Positions 62,055 through 64,000 of a DNA stretch of 64,000 bases are shown here, in pieces. Source of the DNA: Syntrophomonadaceae bacterium. GTDB lineage: Bacteria > Bacillota > Syntrophomonadia > Syntrophomonadales > DTU052. Each line of letters begins with the position of its first letter. Position 1 is the stretch's first letter. Position numbers and translations under genes: made by a program. Below the pieces are notes generated by a model that saw only the letters and a list, made by a program, of their open reading frames with translations, had not been told where the DNA came from and ran no database searches. Location: contig JAAYEQ010000012.1 of the NCBI GenBank assembly GCA_012728655.1, forward strand, positions 18,641 to 82,640, given 5' to 3'.

Positions 62055-63749
62055 ATGTATTTCATACCCGAGGAGATGCTGGCCAAACGGCCCTGGTTGC
62101 GGCAATACGATTACGATGCTCCCGTTACTATCAACTACCCCAGATATCCGGCCTTCGACATCCTCTATAACACGGCCAATTACACTCCTCACCGGGCAGC
62201 CACCTGGTTTTACGGCACCGAAATCAGCTTCTGGGAACTATACCTCACCACCATTAGGCTGGCTAATACCCTGATGAGTCTCGGAGTTGCGAAAGGCGAT
62301 CGCGTAGGAATACTCCTGCCCAACTGCCCGCAGTTTGTAATCAGCTACTGGGCACTGTTGGCCATAGGTGCCATAGTCGTCAACATAAATCCCCTGTACA
62401 CCCCGGACGAGCTCAAATTGGTTTTCAAGATGACGGGCTTGAAGGGACTCATTACTTTTGACATGGTTCTCCCCAACGTCCGGGCGGTGCTCAGTGAATT
62501 TGAAGTGCCGCTGGTTATTGTCACCAGAATCTTCGACTTTATAGACGGAGCCGGTGTGAGCACCAAATCAGACCTGGGATTGGAACCGGAGTGGCACCAC
62601 TTCTCGGAACTCCTGGCCAAGAGCACCAACACCGTAAGGCCCCGGGTTCCCATAAGACCCGAGGACCCGGCCCTAATCCAGCTAACCGGTGGCACAACCG
62701 GCACTCCAAAGGGAGCGACTCTTACTCACCACAACCTGGTTACCGCCACCCATCTGGTCGGACTCTGGGGGAGATCGGTGACCGAGAAGGTACCCATTGA
62801 GCGAAGAGTGGTTCTCTGTACCCTGCCATATTTCCATGTGTACGGTGAGATCTGCGCCATGAGCTATTCCATCTTCACCACCTCAACCCAGGTAATTTTA
62901 CCGCGCTGGGAAATTGAGGAGGTCATGAATACCATAGCGTCATTTCCGGAGTTTTCTTTCTGGCCCTGCGTACCCACCATGCTGCATGCGGTACTTAATC
63001 ATCCCCGGGCTGAGGAGCTTAACCTGGCGGTCAGGTTTGATTTTGTCAACACCGGCGCCGCTCCCTGTCCGGTTGAGTTGATTGAGAAAGCCAAAGATAT
63101 GAACATCTATATGAGCGAAGGATGGGGCATGAGCGAAACTACCTCTCTGGGAATCGCCAATCCGGTGACCAATCTAAAAAAGGTGGGAAGCATCGGCATA
63201 CCGTATCCCGATGTTGACATCAGGATTGTCGATATTCACACCGGTGAGGATCTGCCGGTCGGTGAGCGTGGGGAACTGGTTATCAAATCGCCCCTGGTGA
63301 TGAGGGAGTACTGGAATAATCCTGAAGAAACCGCCATGCAGTTGCAGGACGGTTGGTTGCGCACCGGAGACATGGCTTATATGGATGAGGATGGATATGT
63401 GTTTATCGTTGACCGAACCAAGGACATGATTATTGCCGGGGGTTACAACATCTACCCCCAGGAGATTGACGAAGTCATTTTCAAGCACCCCAAGGTTAAG
63501 GACGTTATAACGGTAGGCATTCCGGATGAATACCGCGGCGAGACCGTAAAAGCATTTGTTCAGCCGGTAGAAGGAGTGGAAATAACCGAAGAGGAGATCA
63601 TCGCCTACTGCCGGGAGAAACTCGCTGCATACAAGGTTCCCCGCAGTGTAGAGTTCCGAAAAGAACTGCCCCGTTCCATGGTCGGCAAAGCTTTAAGGAG
63701 GATACTGCGTGACGAAGAGATCGCGAAGATGAAAGCGAATCGAACCTAG
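62055..63749 (+). CDS. Acyl-CoA ligase, tandem copy 3
   Basis: 564-aa paralogue, more diverged from copies 1 and 2 than they are from each other. Motifs: LTGGTTGTPKGATLTH, GWGMSETT, DGWLRTGDMAYMDED and Lys in PRSMVGKALRR. ATG 62055 has GGAGGTGG five bases upstream and gives MYFIPEEMLAKRPWLRQYD, in register with the other copies; the 85 extra residues of the ORF track are rejected. Differences cluster in the middle of the N-terminal domain, where acyl-chain specificity is usually set, so it may use a different acid. Confidence 0.92.
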   Translation: MYFIPEEMLAKRPWLRQYDYDAPVTINYPRYPAFDILYNTANYTPHRAATWFYGTEISFWELYLTTIRLANTLMSLGVAKGDRVGILLPNCPQFVISYWALLAIGAIVVNINPLYTPDELKLVFKMTGLKGLITFDMVLPNVRAVLSEFEVPLVIVTRIFDFIDGAGVSTKSDLGLEPEWHHFSELLAKSTNTVRPRVPIRPEDPALIQLTGGTTGTPKGATLTHHNLVTATHLVGLWGRSVTEKVPIERRVVLCTLPYFHVYGEICAMSYSIFTTSTQVILPRWEIEEVMNTIASFPEFSFWPCVPTMLHAVLNHPRAEELNLAVRFDFVNTGAAPCPVELIEKAKDMNIYMSEGWGMSETTSLGIANPVTNLKKVGSIGIPYPDVDIRIVDIHTGEDLPVGERGELVIKSPLVMREYWNNPEETAMQLQDGWLRTGDMAYMDEDGYVFIVDRTKDMIIAGGYNIYPQEIDEVIFKHPKVKDVITVGIPDEYRGETVKAFVQPVEGVEITEEEIIAYCREKLAAYKVPRSVEFRKELPRSMVGKALRRILRDEEIAKMKANRT

Positions 63750-63835
63750 TCTTGCCGACCGCCCCCTGTTTACGGAATGGCTGACGGCGAAAACCGGTGC
63801 AGGGTGAGTTGGAAGTGGATGTTCCACCGAGAAAA

Positions 63836-63861
63836 GAGGGATAGGCTTTACGCCATCCCTC
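63836..63861 (+). repeat. Stem-loop preceding the ligase 3 terminator
   Basis: GAGGGAT/ATCCCTC with an inner GGC/GCC pair, about 87 bases after the stop codon and immediately before the terminator. No T-tract of its own. Confidence 0.6.
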
Positions 63862-63863
63862 TC

Positions 63864-63906
63864 AGCCTGTTGACAAAGTCAGTGGTCAACAGGCTTTTAA
63901 TTTTTT
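63864..63906 (+). terminator. Intrinsic terminator after ligase 3
   Basis: Perfect 11-base stem AGCCTGTTGAC/GTCAACAGGCT, ten-base loop, then TTTAATTTTTT. Confidence 0.9.
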
Positions 63907-64000
63907 AAATGTGCCTAAATCCAGGCCTTAAGGGGCATTAAACTGGTAAAATAGGAGGAGAACAAGCAATAGGCGGTGATTGTAGTTGCTAATGCGCAAG

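Noticed and set aside
63986-64000. Possible start of a further gene (TTG CTA ATG CGC)
   Set aside because: A GGCGGTGAT element precedes it, but only a few codons lie in the window, so no product can be supported.

Overview
The window looks like chromosomal DNA of a spore-lineage Firmicute (class Clostridia). The best guess is a syntrophic fatty-acid oxidiser of the Syntrophomonadaceae type. This is inferred from four things: the Bacillus/Clostridium gene order (argS-rpoE-pyrG, spo0F-fba-transaldolase-glpX-rho-rpmE-prfA-prmC-ywlC-ywlE-rpiB-glyA-atp), a Spo0F with a sigma-H-like promoter, thiolase plus three tandem acyl-CoA ligases, and a tungsten/molybdenum enzyme cluster. No tRNA, rRNA, CRISPR array, transposase or phage gene was seen.

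Layout. Positions 1-27,080 are almost entirely minus-strand housekeeping genes. Read in transcription order they are argS, an RNA polymerase delta-like protein, a metallo-hydrolase, pyrG, (thiolase on the opposite strand), a FemABX-like transferase, alr, spo0F, class II aldolase, transaldolase, glpX, rho, a LysM/M23 endopeptidase, a radical SAM protein, rpmE, yqhQ, prfA, prmC, sua5, mntP, ywlE, rpiB, glyA, comEB, a MazG-like protein and the F-type ATP synthase operon, which runs off the left edge in atpA. The c subunit carries ligands compatible with Na+ binding, and atpE lies between two stem-loops.

Positions 27,377-38,927 hold a cell-surface operon on the minus strand: a 1,883-residue multi-IPT/TIG protein, two S-layer-homology proteins and an M1 metallopeptidase. 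Positions 39,189-47,800 hold redox and Mo/W-cofactor genes: a ferredoxin-type aldo/keto reductase, a DMSO-reductase-family oxidoreductase, two MoeA-related proteins, and a tungsten-type aldehyde:ferredoxin oxidoreductase on the opposite strand. Positions 47,954-50,662 encode two transporters.

The most striking locus is 50,766-52,600. A radical SAM aminomutase with the residue pattern expected of glutamate 2,3-aminomutase (K340/N377 in place of the two lysine-binding Asp residues) is preceded by a very well conserved ydaO-type c-di-AMP riboswitch and an intrinsic terminator. This suggests c-di-AMP control of beta-glutamate (compatible solute) synthesis.

Positions 52,882-57,310 hold small regulatory and envelope genes: GerMN lipoprotein, MarR, a HAD phosphatase, an MBL hydrolase and a LysM-3D protein. 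Positions 57,861-63,749 hold three tandem paralogous acyl-CoA ligases. Copies 1 and 2 share 3' UTR motifs and a terminator; all three end in intrinsic terminators. A 15-base motif sits at nearly the same distance upstream of copies 1 and 2.

All assignments rest on reading the sequence; no database search was run. Start codons were revised where a Shine-Dalgarno sequence or family alignment argued against the longest ORF.
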